Assembly (NCBI RefSeq): GCF_000730425.1
Contig: NZ_CP008896.1
Span: 4,774,001-4,838,000, forward strand
Source: Pseudomonas fluorescens
GTDB taxonomy: Bacteria > Pseudomonadota > Gammaproteobacteria > Pseudomonadales > Pseudomonadaceae
DNA length: 64,000 bases
Reading direction: 5' to 3'
Part shown: in pieces, positions 63,938-64,000 of the stretch
How positions within the stretch are numbered: position 1 is the first letter of the stretch
Layout: each line of letters begins with the position of its first letter
Made by a program: the position numbers and the translations under genes
Notes under the pieces: generated by a model
The model's input: only the letters and a program-made list of their open reading frames with translations
Told to the model about the DNA's origin: nothing
The model's database searches: none

Positions 63938-64000
63938 TCAGGCGGTGGCGTTGCGGCGATCCTCAAGTGCTGCAATACGCATATGTGTTGGGAGTGGCGC
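63938..64000 (-). CDS. C-terminal end of an unidentified gene (runs off the window)
   Basis: The minus strand reads APLPTHMRIAALEDRRNATA and stops at 63938-63940. It is only 20 residues, too few to name a family; an integrase would fit the AlpA neighbour, but this is a guess. Confidence 0.35.
   Translation of the reverse strand, partial: APLPTHMRIAALEDRRNATA

Overview
The window looks like accessory DNA of a gammaproteobacterium, most likely a Pseudomonas. The signs are a FisR-type sigma-54 regulator with sulfide oxidation genes, a CydP-like small protein, a truncated rulB (umuC-type) gene, cadR, and PRTRC genes of the kind found on plasmids and integrative elements. No rRNA, tRNA or CRISPR array was recognised. 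The region is a patchwork of mobile elements, most of which lack their own complete transposition genes.

Layout. (1) 1-2070: an SDR / cupin / TetR cargo with two matching operators, closed on the right by a 38-bp Tn3-type inverted repeat. (2) 2.1-12.75 kb: a reactive-sulfur module. It holds fisR, a persulfide dioxygenase, a DUF442-SQR fusion, a TauE exporter, an OsmC protein, a thioesterase, a BigR/SqrR-type repressor, two YeeE/YedE halves, a DUF2892 protein, a second persulfide dioxygenase, a DUF3365 haem-type protein and a DUF202 protein. (3) 12.8-15.45 kb: two broken rulB fragments and IS copy 1. (4) 15.45-21.1 kb: an AT-rich three-gene cassette of MmeI-like methyltransferase, SF2 helicase and GIY-YIG nuclease. 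IS copy 1 cuts off the start of the methyltransferase gene. (5) 22.58-30.89 kb: an 8.3-kb unit with inverted, internally repetitive ends, carrying a chemoreceptor, a YafQ-DinJ pair and a Cd/Pb-type metal cluster (CDF exporter, cadR, DUF3703, lspA, an AraC regulator, a fatty acid hydroxylase). (6) 30.85-32.43 kb: a beheaded Tn3-family transposase and its terminal repeat. (7) 32.4-41.2 kb: PRTRC genes ThiF, B, F, C, E and ParB, with a DUF1173 gene nearby. (8) 41331-44437: a chromate-resistance transposon without a transposase, flanked by a perfect 5-bp target duplication and itself holding IS copy 2. (9) 44.5-47.2 kb: a SulP transporter and a universal stress protein. (10) 47.3-54.0 kb: a Tn3-family transposon with a toxin-antitoxin pair, its resolution region split by a 2.1-kb Tn402/Tn5053-type remnant. 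(11) 54.0-62.8 kb: a type I restriction-modification operon with HNH, DUF3800 and a further unknown gene; its hsdS is interrupted by an IS5-group element. (12) 63.1-64.0 kb: a helix-turn-helix protein and an AlpA-type regulator, typical of the end of an integrative element.

The sulfur genes form one physiological unit: SQR makes persulfide, the dioxygenases turn it into sulfite, TauE exports sulfite, and FisR and BigR sense persulfide. The strongest leads for something undescribed are the methyltransferase-helicase-GIY-YIG cassette, the restriction operon with extra nuclease-like genes, and the cargo units that share one 38-bp terminal repeat but carry no transposase.
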